Shown here in pieces: positions 8,624-16,447 of a stretch of 64,000 bases of DNA (the stretch's first letter is position 1; each line of letters begins with the position of its first letter). Source of the DNA: an uncultured Elusimicrobiales bacterium (GTDB lineage Bacteria; Elusimicrobiota; Elusimicrobia; Elusimicrobiales; Elusimicrobiaceae); the NCBI GenBank assembly GCA_910576915.1, contig CAJTJT010000006.1, positions 41,417 to 105,416 of the forward strand. The letters are read 5' to 3'. The notes below the pieces were generated by a model. That model had not been told where the DNA came from, ran no database searches, and saw only the letters and a list, made by a program, of their open reading frames with translations. Position numbers and translations under genes: made by a program.

Positions 8624-9088
8624 AAAAAATAGCCCCCCGGTTATCAAAACCGAGGGGTTTATCTATTACTCATCTTTGCTCCTTTACGTCGCATCAGCTT
8701 CAGCCCAACACCGGGATTTATGTCGCTTCTCGCGGCCCCTCAACCCCAACACCGGCCAGTCAAGAGAACCGCCCGTCTTCTTCACGGGAGGCGTGAAGCG
8801 GCAACCGTGCCCGCTCACCCCTGTAACCGCTTTACAACGTCCCTGGCGGCCCGCCAACCGAAACAAACAACACTTAACGCATCGTCCGTTCCGCTGCCGT
8901 ATACTTCTTGCCGTACGCCTCTTAAAGCTCCCGGCCGGCTCCTTACGGGCCGCCCTGGCCATCCTAGCGCGCAGGCTAACGTCTTCCGGCAGAACTTATG
9001 CCGCCTTTTGCGGTAACGACTGCCGCTACCGCCATTCCGCATCCTTCCTAAGTGCGACACCCGGTCAGGCTTGCGGATAAACTTCTTA
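8624..9088 (-). ncRNA. Unidentified structured non-coding RNA, about 465 nt
   Basis: Defined by a strong minus-strand promoter (TTGACA, 16 bp, TATACT at 9122-9095) and an intrinsic terminator at the other end (10-bp stem 8657-8633 followed by a U tract). No plausible ORF. Two long-range helices close the molecule: 9082-9076 with 8663-8657 (GTTTATC/GATAAAC) and 9059-9053 with 8693-8687 (TGTCGCA/TGCGACG). Several strong local hairpins lie inside. I looked for the RNase P core (GAGGAAAGTCC, ACAGAA), the SRP GGAAGCAGCC core, and the tmRNA T-arm and CCA end, and found none. 6S RNA is much shorter. The 11-mer CCGGTGTTGGG occurs twice near the 3' end. It could still be a very divergent housekeeping RNA. 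Confidence 0.65.
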
Positions 9089-9094
9089 TGAACT

Positions 9095-9122
9095 AGTATA
9101 AGCGGATTTGGGAAATTGTCAA
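9095..9122 (-). promoter_or_regulatory. Promoter of the structured RNA
   Basis: Minus-strand TTGACA (9122-9117), 16-bp spacer, TATACT (9100-9095), the best sigma-70 match in the window. Its -35 is only 4 bp from the -35 of the divergent pilin promoter, and together they form the palindrome GTCAAGGGCTTGAC. Confidence 0.8.
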
Positions 9123-9126
9123 GGGC

Positions 9127-9154
9127 TTGACCCGTTTTTTTTTTTTGATACGAT
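9127..9154 (+). promoter_or_regulatory. Pilin 1 promoter with T12 spacer
   Basis: TTGACC (9127-9132), 16-bp spacer made mostly of 12 consecutive T (9135-9146), then TACGAT (9149-9154). The same -35 and T-tract layout occurs before pilin 2 with 13 T and a 17-bp spacer. Confidence 0.65.
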
Positions 9155-9251
9155 AAAGTCATCCCGTAGGGGTTCTGTACGGGATCTCCCTTTTATGTTT
9201 TATTTCGTCAAAAGCGGTAGTTCCTGAGCAGAACCCTCTCAGGATGACTTT
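9155..9251. repeat. 97-bp palindromic element (MITE-like) in the pilin 1 leader
   Basis: 10-bp perfect terminal inverted repeats AAAGTCATCC/GGATGACTTT (9155-9164, 9242-9251) enclose a second 8-bp inverted repeat GGGTTCTG/CAGAACCC (9170-9177, 9229-9236). The right arm ends in six T. The sequence style (GTCATCC...GGGATCT...CAGGATGAC) resembles small dispersed palindromic repeats of many bacteria. As RNA it could fold into a terminator-like hairpin between promoter and start codon. Confidence 0.5.
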
Positions 9252-9274
9252 TTTAAAATGGGAAGGATAATAAG

Positions 9275-9760
9275 ATGAAAGGTTTTACGTTAATAGAATT
9301 ATTAGTCGTCGTTTTAATCATCGGTATTTTATCGGCGGTGGCTCTGCCGCAGTATCAAAAGGCGGTTACTAAAGCGCGTTTTACGGAAGCCGTAATAAAT
9401 TTAAAAACAATAGCCGAAGCTGATAAAGTTTGTCAGTTGGGTGGGGGAACTGCTGAATATGGCCGTTGCAGTATTACAGATTTGGATATTACCATTCCGG
9501 GAACGGAAACAAACAAGTATTGCGGGTACCCCTCTATCGAGACCAAAGATTTTGTTTATTGGGCATCTTCAAATTGTTGTGGGGGTGAGCACGCCACCGT
9601 TTTATATAAAAAAGAAGATGTTTGCTTATGTTATAACTATGAGGAGGCCGGGAAGAAAGAAGGAATTTATGTTGGTAGCGATGGGGTGATTTCTACGCCG
9701 CCTTCTTATGATTATGCCAAGTTATTAAATCTGCCGGAAGGAGGGTGTTGTTGTGGTTAA
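9275..9760 (+). CDS. Type IV pilin-like protein 1, cysteine-rich
   Basis: 161 residues. A class III (prepilin) signal is processed after the Gly of MKGFTLIELLVVVLIIGI, followed by the hydrophobic pilin helix with the conserved Glu5. The body has 10 cysteines, including NCCGG, CLC and a C-terminal GGCCCG, which is far above usual pilins and suggests several disulfides or metal binding. It is presumably exported and assembled by a type II/IV pilus machinery encoded elsewhere. RBS GGAAGG is 8 nt upstream of ATG. The promoter has a T12 spacer and the leader carries a palindromic element. A terminator follows. Confidence 0.92.
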   Translation: MKGFTLIELLVVVLIIGILSAVALPQYQKAVTKARFTEAVINLKTIAEADKVCQLGGGTAEYGRCSITDLDITIPGTETNKYCGYPSIETKDFVYWASSNCCGGEHATVLYKKEDVCLCYNYEEAGKKEGIYVGSDGVISTPPSYDYAKLLNLPEGGCCCG

Positions 9761-9770
9761 TAACGCAATA

Positions 9771-9797
9771 AAAAAGGCCCCGTTACGGGGCCTTTTT
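9771..9797. terminator. Bidirectional terminator between pilin 1 and glyS
   Basis: AAAAAGGCCCCG-TTA-CGGGGCCTTTTT, a perfect hairpin with A and T flanks that serves the converging genes. Confidence 0.92.
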
Positions 9798-9809
9798 ATT
9801 AGGGCAATC

Positions 9810-11888
9810 TTACAGCTTGGTAATGTCCGCCACCGTTTGCGTTAAGTAGCGGCGTACGCGCGCCAAGAGAGCCAAACGGTTGTTTTTTACGGCTTCGTTG
9901 TCGGCGTTTACCATTACGTCTTTAAAGAAGTTTTCCAGCACTTCTTTAAACGCGCCGTACGTTTTGAGTACGTTTAAATACGCGTCTTTGTCTGCGGCCG
10001 TATGCACGCGGCAGCCCAGGGAAGCGTCTACTTCCCGGATTTTGTCGTACAACGCTTTTTCGGCCGGGAGCTCAAACAGTTTTTCGTCTACGTTTTCGCT
10101 CACTTCGCCGGCTTTCTTTAAGATGTTGCACACGCGCTTGGCCGATTCCAGCACGGCGGCAAACTCTTCGCCCATTTTGACGGTTTCCAGCGCGCTGACC
10201 AAGGCTTCAATCTGCGGCAGCGGTATTTCGTACCAGTTGGAAACCGCGTCCAATACGCGCGCGTCGTGCCCGCGCTGTTCAAGCACCAGGGCCAAACGCT
10301 GGAATAAGAAGCCCGGCAGCTGGGCGAGGCCTTTGTCCTGCGTTCCGGCGGGGTAAAGGGACGAAGCCGTATCCACCAGTTCTTTCATGGAAACGTTCAT
10401 GCCCTTTTCCAGCAGGATGCGCACCGCGCCAAAGGCTTGGCGGCGCAGGGCGAAGGGGTCTTCGCTTCCGGTAGGAACCTGGCCGATTAAAAAGTTACCC
10501 ACGAGCGTATCGATTTTACCCGCCAGGGAAACAATCTGTCCCGCTTCGTCCGACGGAAGCTCGGAGGACGAGGTAAGCGGATAGTAAAACTCTTTCAAGG
10601 CAGCGGCGGCGTCTTTATGTCCTTCCAGTTCGGCGTAACAGCCGCCCATATAACCTTGCAATTCCGGGAATTCGTACACCACGTGGCTGGCCAAATCGTC
10701 ATACGCGTGCCGGGCGGCAAAGTCCACCGTTTCTTTCAGCTGGGTTTTGCCCAGTTTTTCGCACAAACACGCGGCCAGTTTTTGGGTGCGCACGGCTTTT
10801 TCCGCCATGGAACCGAGCCCTTCCAGAAATTGGATGTTTTTCAACTTTTCGTGGAATTTGGCAAGGCCGTCTTTCTTGTCGTTTTCAAAGAAGAACACCG
10901 CGTCCGACAGGCGGGCGGACATTACTTTTTTAAATCCGTCCGACACTTCGTTTTGGTTGACGGAAATACCGTCGCGCACGGCGATAAAATACGGCTGCAG
11001 TTCGCCTTGGGCGTTCGTCACCGGGAACATTTTGATTTGTTTTTTTAGCACCGTGGTGATAAGGTCTTTGGGGAGCGTTAAAAATTTAATTTCAAAGTTA
11101 CCGCTTACGGCCACCGGGTGTTCGGTGAACCAAACGGTTTCCCGGATTAAATCTTCGTCCAAATCCGCTTTGTAACCGTGTACGGCGGCTTCGCTCGACA
11201 CGGTTTTGATGAGCGCTTCCCGGCGTTCTTCGGGCAGCGCCAAAATGGGCTGCGGCTGGTTGCGCAGGAGGTCCGCGTAGTAATCTTTGTCGGCATGTTC
11301 CACTTTGATGGGCTTGCGGCCGAACGAAGAAAGCGGGTACGTGTTGCGGTTGGAATCCACTCCGGCGACGGAGAATTTAACCACTTTGTCGCCGTACAGG
11401 CCGATGAGCGAGCGAATCGGACGGCCGTAGCGCAGGCCGGATTCTTCCCAAATCATGTTTTTGGCAAATTCCAGCCCGGTTACCAAACGCGTGAAAATTT
11501 CGGGCAGCAGCTTGGCCGTTTTTTCGCCTTTGATTTTAACTTTGGCGTAAATGAACGGGCCTTTTTCCGTTTCTACGACGGTCAGCTGTTCGGGCTTTAA
11601 GCCGTTTTTCTGCGCGAAACCCGCGCTTTGGGGGGTAAAGTTGCCGTTAGCGTCCTTTAACAGTTTGGCGGGCGGCCCTTTGACTTCTTTCTGCACGTCG
11701 GCCGATTTTTCGGAAATATCTTCAATTACCGTTACCAAACGGCGGTAGGTACCGAACGTTTGAATGGATTTATAAGAAATGCGTTTTTCGGCCAGCAAAC
11801 TGGCAGCTAAGGTTTCCAGCTGTTTGAGCGCCGGGGTCATAAAGCGGGCGGGCAAGTGTTCTACGCCGATTTCGAGTAAAGCGTTCAT
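9810..11888 (-). CDS. glyS: Glycyl-tRNA synthetase beta subunit
   Basis: 692 residues, normal for the bacterial alpha2beta2 GlyRS. The beta subunit binds tRNA-Gly and carries the HD-like and DALR anticodon-binding regions. The N-terminus (LLEIGVEHLPARFM) and the internal stretches PKDLITTVLKKQIKMFPV and GQIVSLAGKIDTL are typical. The ATG overlaps the glyQ stop by 4 bp, so the two subunits are translationally coupled. Confidence 0.96.
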   Translation of the reverse strand: MNALLEIGVEHLPARFMTPALKQLETLAASLLAEKRISYKSIQTFGTYRRLVTVIEDISEKSADVQKEVKGPPAKLLKDANGNFTPQSAGFAQKNGLKPEQLTVVETEKGPFIYAKVKIKGEKTAKLLPEIFTRLVTGLEFAKNMIWEESGLRYGRPIRSLIGLYGDKVVKFSVAGVDSNRNTYPLSSFGRKPIKVEHADKDYYADLLRNQPQPILALPEERREALIKTVSSEAAVHGYKADLDEDLIRETVWFTEHPVAVSGNFEIKFLTLPKDLITTVLKKQIKMFPVTNAQGELQPYFIAVRDGISVNQNEVSDGFKKVMSARLSDAVFFFENDKKDGLAKFHEKLKNIQFLEGLGSMAEKAVRTQKLAACLCEKLGKTQLKETVDFAARHAYDDLASHVVYEFPELQGYMGGCYAELEGHKDAAAALKEFYYPLTSSSELPSDEAGQIVSLAGKIDTLVGNFLIGQVPTGSEDPFALRRQAFGAVRILLEKGMNVSMKELVDTASSLYPAGTQDKGLAQLPGFLFQRLALVLEQRGHDARVLDAVSNWYEIPLPQIEALVSALETVKMGEEFAAVLESAKRVCNILKKAGEVSENVDEKLFELPAEKALYDKIREVDASLGCRVHTAADKDAYLNVLKTYGAFKEVLENFFKDVMVNADNEAVKNNRLALLARVRRYLTQTVADITKL

Positions 11889-12766
11889 TTGGCGGCCTCC
11901 TGTTCTTCTTTCTTTTCCACGCTTTCCACATAGGCTTTGGCACAGGCTTTGGCCAGGTTGCGGATTTTGGTGATGTTGTTCGTGCGGTCGGACACGGAAA
12001 TCGCGCCGCGCGCTTCAAGCATGTTGAAGTATTGGGAAAGTTTCATTGCGTCGTCATACGCCGGAAGATAGAGCCCCTTTTTGCACAATTTAAAGCATTC
12101 TTCTTCGCATTCCTGGATGTAACGGCGGAGGCGTTCGGGGTCGGTTTCTTCGAAATAATAGTGGGAGAACTGGCGTTCTTCTTCGTGGCGTACGTCGCGG
12201 TAGGTTACTTCTTCGTTCCAGCGCAGGTCGAACACGTTATCCACTTTTTGGCAGTACATGGCGATGCGTTCCAGCCCGTAGGTGATTTCCACCGTAATCG
12301 GGTTTAACGCATATCCGGCCATGTTTTGGAAATACGTAAACTGGGTGATTTCCATACCGTCGAGCCAAATCTCCCAGCCGACGCCGGACGCGCCCAGGGT
12401 GGGGGACTGCCAGTCGTCCTCAATCCAGCGCACGTCGTGCTGTTTGGGGTCGAGGCCGATGGCTTTTAAGGAATTTAAATAAATCTCCTGGATGTTGGCC
12501 GGGGCGGGTTTCATGATTACCTGGTATTGGTAGTATTTGCCCAGGCGGTTGGGGTTTTCGCCGTAGCGGCCGTCGGCGGGGCGGCGGCAGGGTTCCACGT
12601 AAGCGCGGTTGACGGGTTTTTTGGTAAGCGAGCCGAAGAAGGTTTCGGGGTTATACGTCCCGGCGCCTTTTTCAAGGTCGTAGGGCTGAACGAGGATGCA
12701 GCCTTGTTTAGTCCAGTAATTATTAAGGGCGGATATCATATCCTGAAAATTCATACCGTATTTCAT
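11885..12766 (-). CDS. glyQ: Glycyl-tRNA synthetase alpha subunit
   Basis: 293 residues. Class II catalytic subunit that forms glycyl-adenylate. Signatures LNNYWTKQGCILVQPYD, VEPCRRPADGRYGENPNR and DDWQSPTLGASGVGWEIW are intact. An alternative in-frame ATG lies 4 codons in (MNFQD), which matches the usual length of homologues slightly better. TATAAT lies 10 nt upstream of the first ATG. First gene of the glyQS pair. Confidence 0.96.
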   Translation of the reverse strand: MKYGMNFQDMISALNNYWTKQGCILVQPYDLEKGAGTYNPETFFGSLTKKPVNRAYVEPCRRPADGRYGENPNRLGKYYQYQVIMKPAPANIQEIYLNSLKAIGLDPKQHDVRWIEDDWQSPTLGASGVGWEIWLDGMEITQFTYFQNMAGYALNPITVEITYGLERIAMYCQKVDNVFDLRWNEEVTYRDVRHEEERQFSHYYFEETDPERLRRYIQECEEECFKLCKKGLYLPAYDDAMKLSQYFNMLEARGAISVSDRTNNITKIRNLAKACAKAYVESVEKKEEQEAAK

Positions 12767-12829
12767 AAGTAACTATATTATATAAAATAAGAACGGGGGC
12801 GGGAACTGTACGCGCCTTCGCTAAATTTA

Positions 12830-12835
12830 TACAAT
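12830..12835 (+). promoter_or_regulatory. -10 box of the HAD gene, predicted leaderless
   Basis: TACAAT, 6 nt, ATG at 12842. No Shine-Dalgarno. Divergent from the glyQ promoter. Confidence 0.5.
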
Positions 12836-12841
12836 AATAAT

Positions 12842-13501
12842 ATGATTACCACCGTAGTATTTGATATGGACGGACTCCTCCTCAGTACCGAACCCATCTA
12901 TTTTGAATGTTATAAAAAAGCCGCCGCCGAAGTGGGTAAGGAATTCGGCTACGAGCTGTTCGAATCGTGCGTGGGCATGAGTACGCAGGACGCGGGGGAC
13001 CTTATCAAACATCATTTCGGCCCGGATTTTGACGTAAAAAAGTTATACGTCCGCACCTACGCGCATTTTGAAGATTACGTGGCTTCCGGCAAAGAAATCG
13101 AGTTCCGCCCCGGAGCCAAAGAAGCCGTGGAGTATTTTTATAAACGCGGGTTAAAAGTGGCGCTTGCGTCCAGCAATATCCGCCGCTGGGTGGATTATTT
13201 GCTTACCGAAAAAGGCATTAAAAAGTATTTTTCTTCCATCACCACTTCCGACGATGTGGAAAAACCCAAGCCGGACCCGGAAGTCTATTTAAAAACGGCG
13301 CAAAAATTAGGGGTGGAAGTAACTTCCTGCCTGGCGTTTGAAGATTCCATCGCCGGTGCGACGGCGGCCATCACGGCCGGTATGCGCACGTGCGTGGTGC
13401 CGCAAATCAAACAGCCCAACACCTTTGTGCGCCAAAACGCATTCAAAATTTACAAATCCCTCAAAGACATTTACCCGGATATGGACGAACTGCTGGGTTA
13501 G
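12842..13501 (+). CDS. HAD-superfamily hydrolase (beta-phosphoglucomutase-like)
   Basis: 219 residues, HAD subfamily IA with an alpha-helical cap. Motif I FDMDGLLLSTEP gives nucleophile Asp8 and acid/base Asp10. Motif II is ASSN, motif III Lys lies in KPKPDPEVY, and motif IV is FEDSIAGATAA. Such proteins are phosphatases or phosphoglucomutases for small sugar phosphates; the substrate cannot be told from sequence. The stop codon overlaps the stop of the converging protease gene (TTAG shared). Confidence 0.9.
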   Translation: MITTVVFDMDGLLLSTEPIYFECYKKAAAEVGKEFGYELFESCVGMSTQDAGDLIKHHFGPDFDVKKLYVRTYAHFEDYVASGKEIEFRPGAKEAVEYFYKRGLKVALASSNIRRWVDYLLTEKGIKKYFSSITTSDDVEKPKPDPEVYLKTAQKLGVEVTSCLAFEDSIAGATAAITAGMRTCVVPQIKQPNTFVRQNAFKIYKSLKDIYPDMDELLG

Positions 13502-14871
13502 CGGTGCCAGCAGAACGATTCGTTTTCCAGCATTTCTGATTGTTCGTCGAGTAAACGGGACAGCTGTTCCTGCGTAACGGAAATGCCGTCCGCGCAATCA
13601 ATATTAGCCGGAATATGGTTGTTGTATATCTTGTTTAGTTGAGGCGAGTAACACCATTGTTCCAATACGCTTTCTTCCAATGCTTCCAGCATCTTTTGGC
13701 TGTTTTGGATAAATTCGTCATACGCGGATTTGAAATAGCACGCGGTATTCCATAAGTTATAAAGTTCTTTTTCGTTGTTTTCAAAATATGCCAGTTGCCG
13801 GCGAATAATTTTATGCAGGGAGCGTACCTCTCCCAAGCGGGGGTCAAACGGGGCGTTTAGCTGTTGTTTGCCGGGGTCCTCCAGGCTGAACATAAATACG
13901 CCGTAGCTTTTGAACCATTCTTCCGCAACCGTATAAAGCGGACGGAGGTCTATTGCCAGGGAGTTGTTTACTTCGTACTGGGCGGAGAAAGTAAACAAGT
14001 TTTTCTTTTGGCGGGTGGTATTGACGGCGGCCTGCCGCGGCGGAAGGTGCAGGTTTTGCAGCAGCAGGTAATACATTTTGTCGCTGGGAGCGTACATGAA
14101 ATCAGAAGACGCCAATAGATATTTTACGTTTTTATAACGCGCAATTTGGTATACCGTGTAAAAAGAACCCATATGGCAGGAATCTAAATTCAGTATATCC
14201 GTTTGTAAATCAGCTTTTTGTAAAGCTTGTAATAAATCTTCCACTTCCAGCCAGGAATCTTTGGCGTAGCTCATTTCCATGCCGCCGCCGTGTGCGTCTA
14301 CCAAAATTGCGTTGTAGAGGGAATCCCCGGTTTCCATGTTGCTAAACAAGGGGAAAAGCAAGTCTGTGCTGGTGACGGAAGAATCTATCTGTAATTTTTC
14401 CGTTACGGCACCGTTGGGAGAATTGTATACAAAATAAAGCTGTCCGTTATCCGTTCCGTTCGGCGCGCGCAAAATGGCGGCGCGGCGGAGAAATCCTTTT
14501 CTTACCAGCCATTTTATAGTGCCCAGCGTTTCGCCGAAGGGCCGGCTTTCCGCAGCCAAAAACAGGGCGATTTGCCACTGCTTTTCGGGGCGTTTGAAAG
14601 CGTTGGTTTGGGATGCATACGCCCGGTGTACTTTTTGGGACAGATTTCCCGGGATAGAAGAGGATGTATCAACCGTTGTTTGGGTGGAGGTATAATGCTG
14701 TTTCTGCGCCTGGGCGTATTGCGCCGCCAAAGTGGCGCTGGCTTGTTGTTCGCGGGCAAAAAGCCTGGAAATTTCCTGCCGGAAATTGTGTTGGTTGGCC
14801 AAGGTGATTTTCTGTGCGGCTGCAGGTAATACCGAAAAGAATAAGAGGGTTAATAAAAAGATTTTTTTCAT
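13498..14871 (-). CDS. Exported clostripain-like (C11) cysteine protease
   Basis: 457 residues from ATG 14871, chosen because it follows AGGAG and begins a clean signal peptide (MKKIFLLTLLFFSVLPAAAQ); a longer frame upstream has no such signal. The C11 catalytic dyad is visible: His194 in DAHGGG and Cys232 in LDSCHMGS. Clostripain-family enzymes cleave after Arg or Lys, often self-process, and are commonly secreted by gut bacteria. The C-terminal ~150 residues are helical and unassigned. The promoter carries a pair of palindromic boxes (14917-14954), shared with other exported-protein genes in this window. Confidence 0.85.
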   Translation of the reverse strand: MKKIFLLTLLFFSVLPAAAQKITLANQHNFRQEISRLFAREQQASATLAAQYAQAQKQHYTSTQTTVDTSSSIPGNLSQKVHRAYASQTNAFKRPEKQWQIALFLAAESRPFGETLGTIKWLVRKGFLRRAAILRAPNGTDNGQLYFVYNSPNGAVTEKLQIDSSVTSTDLLFPLFSNMETGDSLYNAILVDAHGGGMEMSYAKDSWLEVEDLLQALQKADLQTDILNLDSCHMGSFYTVYQIARYKNVKYLLASSDFMYAPSDKMYYLLLQNLHLPPRQAAVNTTRQKKNLFTFSAQYEVNNSLAIDLRPLYTVAEEWFKSYGVFMFSLEDPGKQQLNAPFDPRLGEVRSLHKIIRRQLAYFENNEKELYNLWNTACYFKSAYDEFIQNSQKMLEALEESVLEQWCYSPQLNKIYNNHIPANIDCADGISVTQEQLSRLLDEQSEMLENESFCWHR

Positions 14872-14887
14872 AAGGGCTCCTGTTTGT

Positions 14888-14954
14888 ATTTTACAGGGGA
14901 TGCAATACGGAAGCAAGGGTCTAAAGTCCCATTAGACAGTAGGCCTTTTAGTCC
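14888..14954 (-). promoter_or_regulatory. Promoter with paired palindromic boxes (C11 protease)
   Basis: Minus strand: box GGGACTTTAGACCC (14930-14917) abuts -35 TTGCTT (14916-14911), then 17 bp and -10 TAAAAT (14893-14888). A second, weaker box (14954-14941) lies 24 bp further upstream. The predicted start is near 14881, giving a 10-nt leader that begins with the Shine-Dalgarno AGGAG. Confidence 0.6.
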
Positions 14955-14959
14955 GCAAA

Positions 14960-14983
14960 AAAGCCGCCCCGGAGGGCGGCTTT
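14960..14983 (-). terminator. Terminator of the exported-protein gene at 15003
   Basis: AAAGCCGCC/GGCGGCTTT hairpin. On the minus strand it is followed by six T. Confidence 0.88.
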
Positions 14984-15002
14984 AAAAACATCTAAACGGA
15001 TT

Positions 15003-15620
15003 TTATTGTGCTTGTAATTCGTACCATTTGCCGCTTAACAGGTTTTTGTCCAAATCGGCGGGGTCGTTGCAGACCAGCGAAATAATTTTATTTTGAACGT
15101 CTACCTGCAGAAATACGTCCGCGGAAGTTTCCGGCACTCGCAGCGTGAGGAGTAAGCCCAGTTTGTACTTCTTTGCCGAGGTAGGATTGGCGTTTCCGTT
15201 GAAAAAAGCCAGTACGTGTTTGAGTTCGGCCGCATCCAACTGATAAAAATCGCGCAGAACGGGCACCGTCAGTTCGTACCCTGTAAACAGCTGGTTTTTT
15301 GCAATCAGCGTTTGAATGCGGTTATAGTTGGCTTCGGCTTTTTTCGCAGTGCCTTTAGGCAGTTGGGTAAAGGCTTTTTGCATCTGTTTTCTGGCTTCGT
15401 TCTGTTTGCGGATGCGTTCTATTTGGGCTCCGACGCGTACGCCCAAAACCGAAGCGGCGCCTTGATTGTCGACGCGGCGGTTTTCTTGTTCCAGCACTTT
15501 TTTCCACGAAACGTTGAGATGCGTTTGGGCGTCCGTGCGGGCCGGTATCAGCAGGGCGGCCAATAAAGCGGCACAGCATACGGCCGTCCATTTATAGAGG
15601 TTACGTGTATTTTTCATCAT
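15003..15620 (-). CDS. Exported protein, unknown function
   Basis: 205 residues from ATG 15620, the first of two adjacent ATGs. GATAAT lies exactly 6 nt before it, so the mRNA is predicted to be leaderless. A signal peptide with a hydrophobic core (CCAALLAALLIPARTDAQ) is followed by a helical basic central region (about 60-110) and a C-terminal beta-rich part. I recognise no family. It lies between recO and the C11 protease, each with its own promoter, and its promoter has the same paired palindromic boxes as the protease. Confidence 0.75.
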   Translation of the reverse strand: MMKNTRNLYKWTAVCCAALLAALLIPARTDAQTHLNVSWKKVLEQENRRVDNQGAASVLGVRVGAQIERIRKQNEARKQMQKAFTQLPKGTAKKAEANYNRIQTLIAKNQLFTGYELTVPVLRDFYQLDAAELKHVLAFFNGNANPTSAKKYKLGLLLTLRVPETSADVFLQVDVQNKIISLVCNDPADLDKNLLSGKWYELQAQ

Positions 15621-15626
15621 ACTAAT

Positions 15627-15694
15627 ATTATCCAAAAAATCAAACCGGGAGGACAAGGGTCTTTGGTCCCAGGGAGTTTTAGGTCTTTTAGTAC
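15627..15694 (-). promoter_or_regulatory. Promoter with paired palindromic boxes (exported protein)
   Basis: Minus strand: box GGGACCAAAGACCC (15670-15657) abuts -35 TTGTCC (15656-15651), 18 bp, -10 GATAAT (15632-15627), 6 nt, ATG. The second box (15694-15681) lies 24 bp upstream and overlaps the end of recO. Confidence 0.6.
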
Positions 15695-16407
15695 GCGGGC
15701 TGGCGGACGGCGGCGGTGAGTTCCGCTTCGTCCTGTTCGGTGAGTTCCGTTTCCAGCAGGCTTTGCGCGTCCTGTTCCAGCGTAAAATTGCGCAGGGTGT
15801 TTAACGGGTAGGTTAAATAGCGGCTTAAAAAGCGGCGGCAGACGCTGTTGCATTTGGACAGCGAGAGTAAATCCTCCGGTTCCGTAAACGTAAGGGAGGA
15901 AAGTTCATCTTCGTGAATCCTCCGCCAAAACTCGGGTGAAATTTTAAGTACCGGGCGGTCCAGCCCGAACCCGGCAAGCGCCATCAGCCGCAGTGTAAAA
16001 GCGGCCTGGAAGGCGGGGTTTACTTCGCCGTATTCCAGTTCGGTGAGCGCTTTGCATAAAAGTTCAAATTTCCCTTCACTCGGCTGGTGGAGGGGGGTTA
16101 AGCGTTGGACGAGTTCGCAAAAGTGCATGGCGAGCGCGGTGCGTTTCAAATTGTGCCGGATATTGGGGAAAATGTTGTTTATTTTACCGCCTGTCACCGT
16201 GCCGATGACGCCGCCGCGCCGCACGTAGATACGGTAATCCCCGAACGCAAACGGCTCGCTGAGGGCTTTTAATTTCCCGGCGGGACGCATTACCCCGGGC
16301 AGGCGCGCATTAATGCGCCCGTGCTCGCGGGTGTACAAAGATACAATGCGGTCCGCTTCGCGAAAATCTTGGCGGAAAAGGATGATGCCGGAATCGGTAA
16401 ATATCAT
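15688..16407 (-). CDS. recO: DNA repair protein RecO
   Basis: 239 residues. RecO loads RecA on SSB-coated DNA in the RecFOR pathway. The N-terminal OB-fold is clear (GIILFRQDFREADRIVSLYTREHGRI, quoted in part), followed by the helical domain (LELL..LL). The zinc-finger cysteines of some RecO proteins are not conserved. RBS AAGGA sits just before the ATG. The 145-bp region shared with the divergent gene at 16553 has a pair of palindromic boxes. Confidence 0.88.
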   Translation of the reverse strand: MIFTDSGIILFRQDFREADRIVSLYTREHGRINARLPGVMRPAGKLKALSEPFAFGDYRIYVRRGGVIGTVTGGKINNIFPNIRHNLKRTALAMHFCELVQRLTPLHQPSEGKFELLCKALTELEYGEVNPAFQAAFTLRLMALAGFGLDRPVLKISPEFWRRIHEDELSSLTFTEPEDLLSLSKCNSVCRRFLSRYLTYPLNTLRNFTLEQDAQSLLETELTEQDEAELTAAVRQPAY

Positions 16408-16447
16408 GTCCTTATAAGCATAGCATATTGTGCCGCCGCGTGCGAGT

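Noticed and set aside
8574..9080. Open frame of 168 codons on the plus strand, and 115- and 92-codon frames on the minus strand, across the structured RNA
   Set aside because: Low-complexity composition (Arg/Pro/Ser/Thr-rich), no RBS, no known motif, and the region has a promoter and terminator consistent with RNA only.
8624..9088. RNase P RNA, tmRNA or SRP RNA as identity of the structured RNA
   Set aside because: The conserved cores of these families (GAGGAAAGTCC; T-arm plus CCA end; GGAAGCAGCC) were not found by eye on either strand. A covariance-model search is needed to be sure.
9155..9251. Riboswitch in the pilin 1 leader
   Set aside because: The left arm of the palindrome starts at the predicted -10/start-point region, so the full stem may not be transcribed from this promoter, and no known aptamer consensus is visible.
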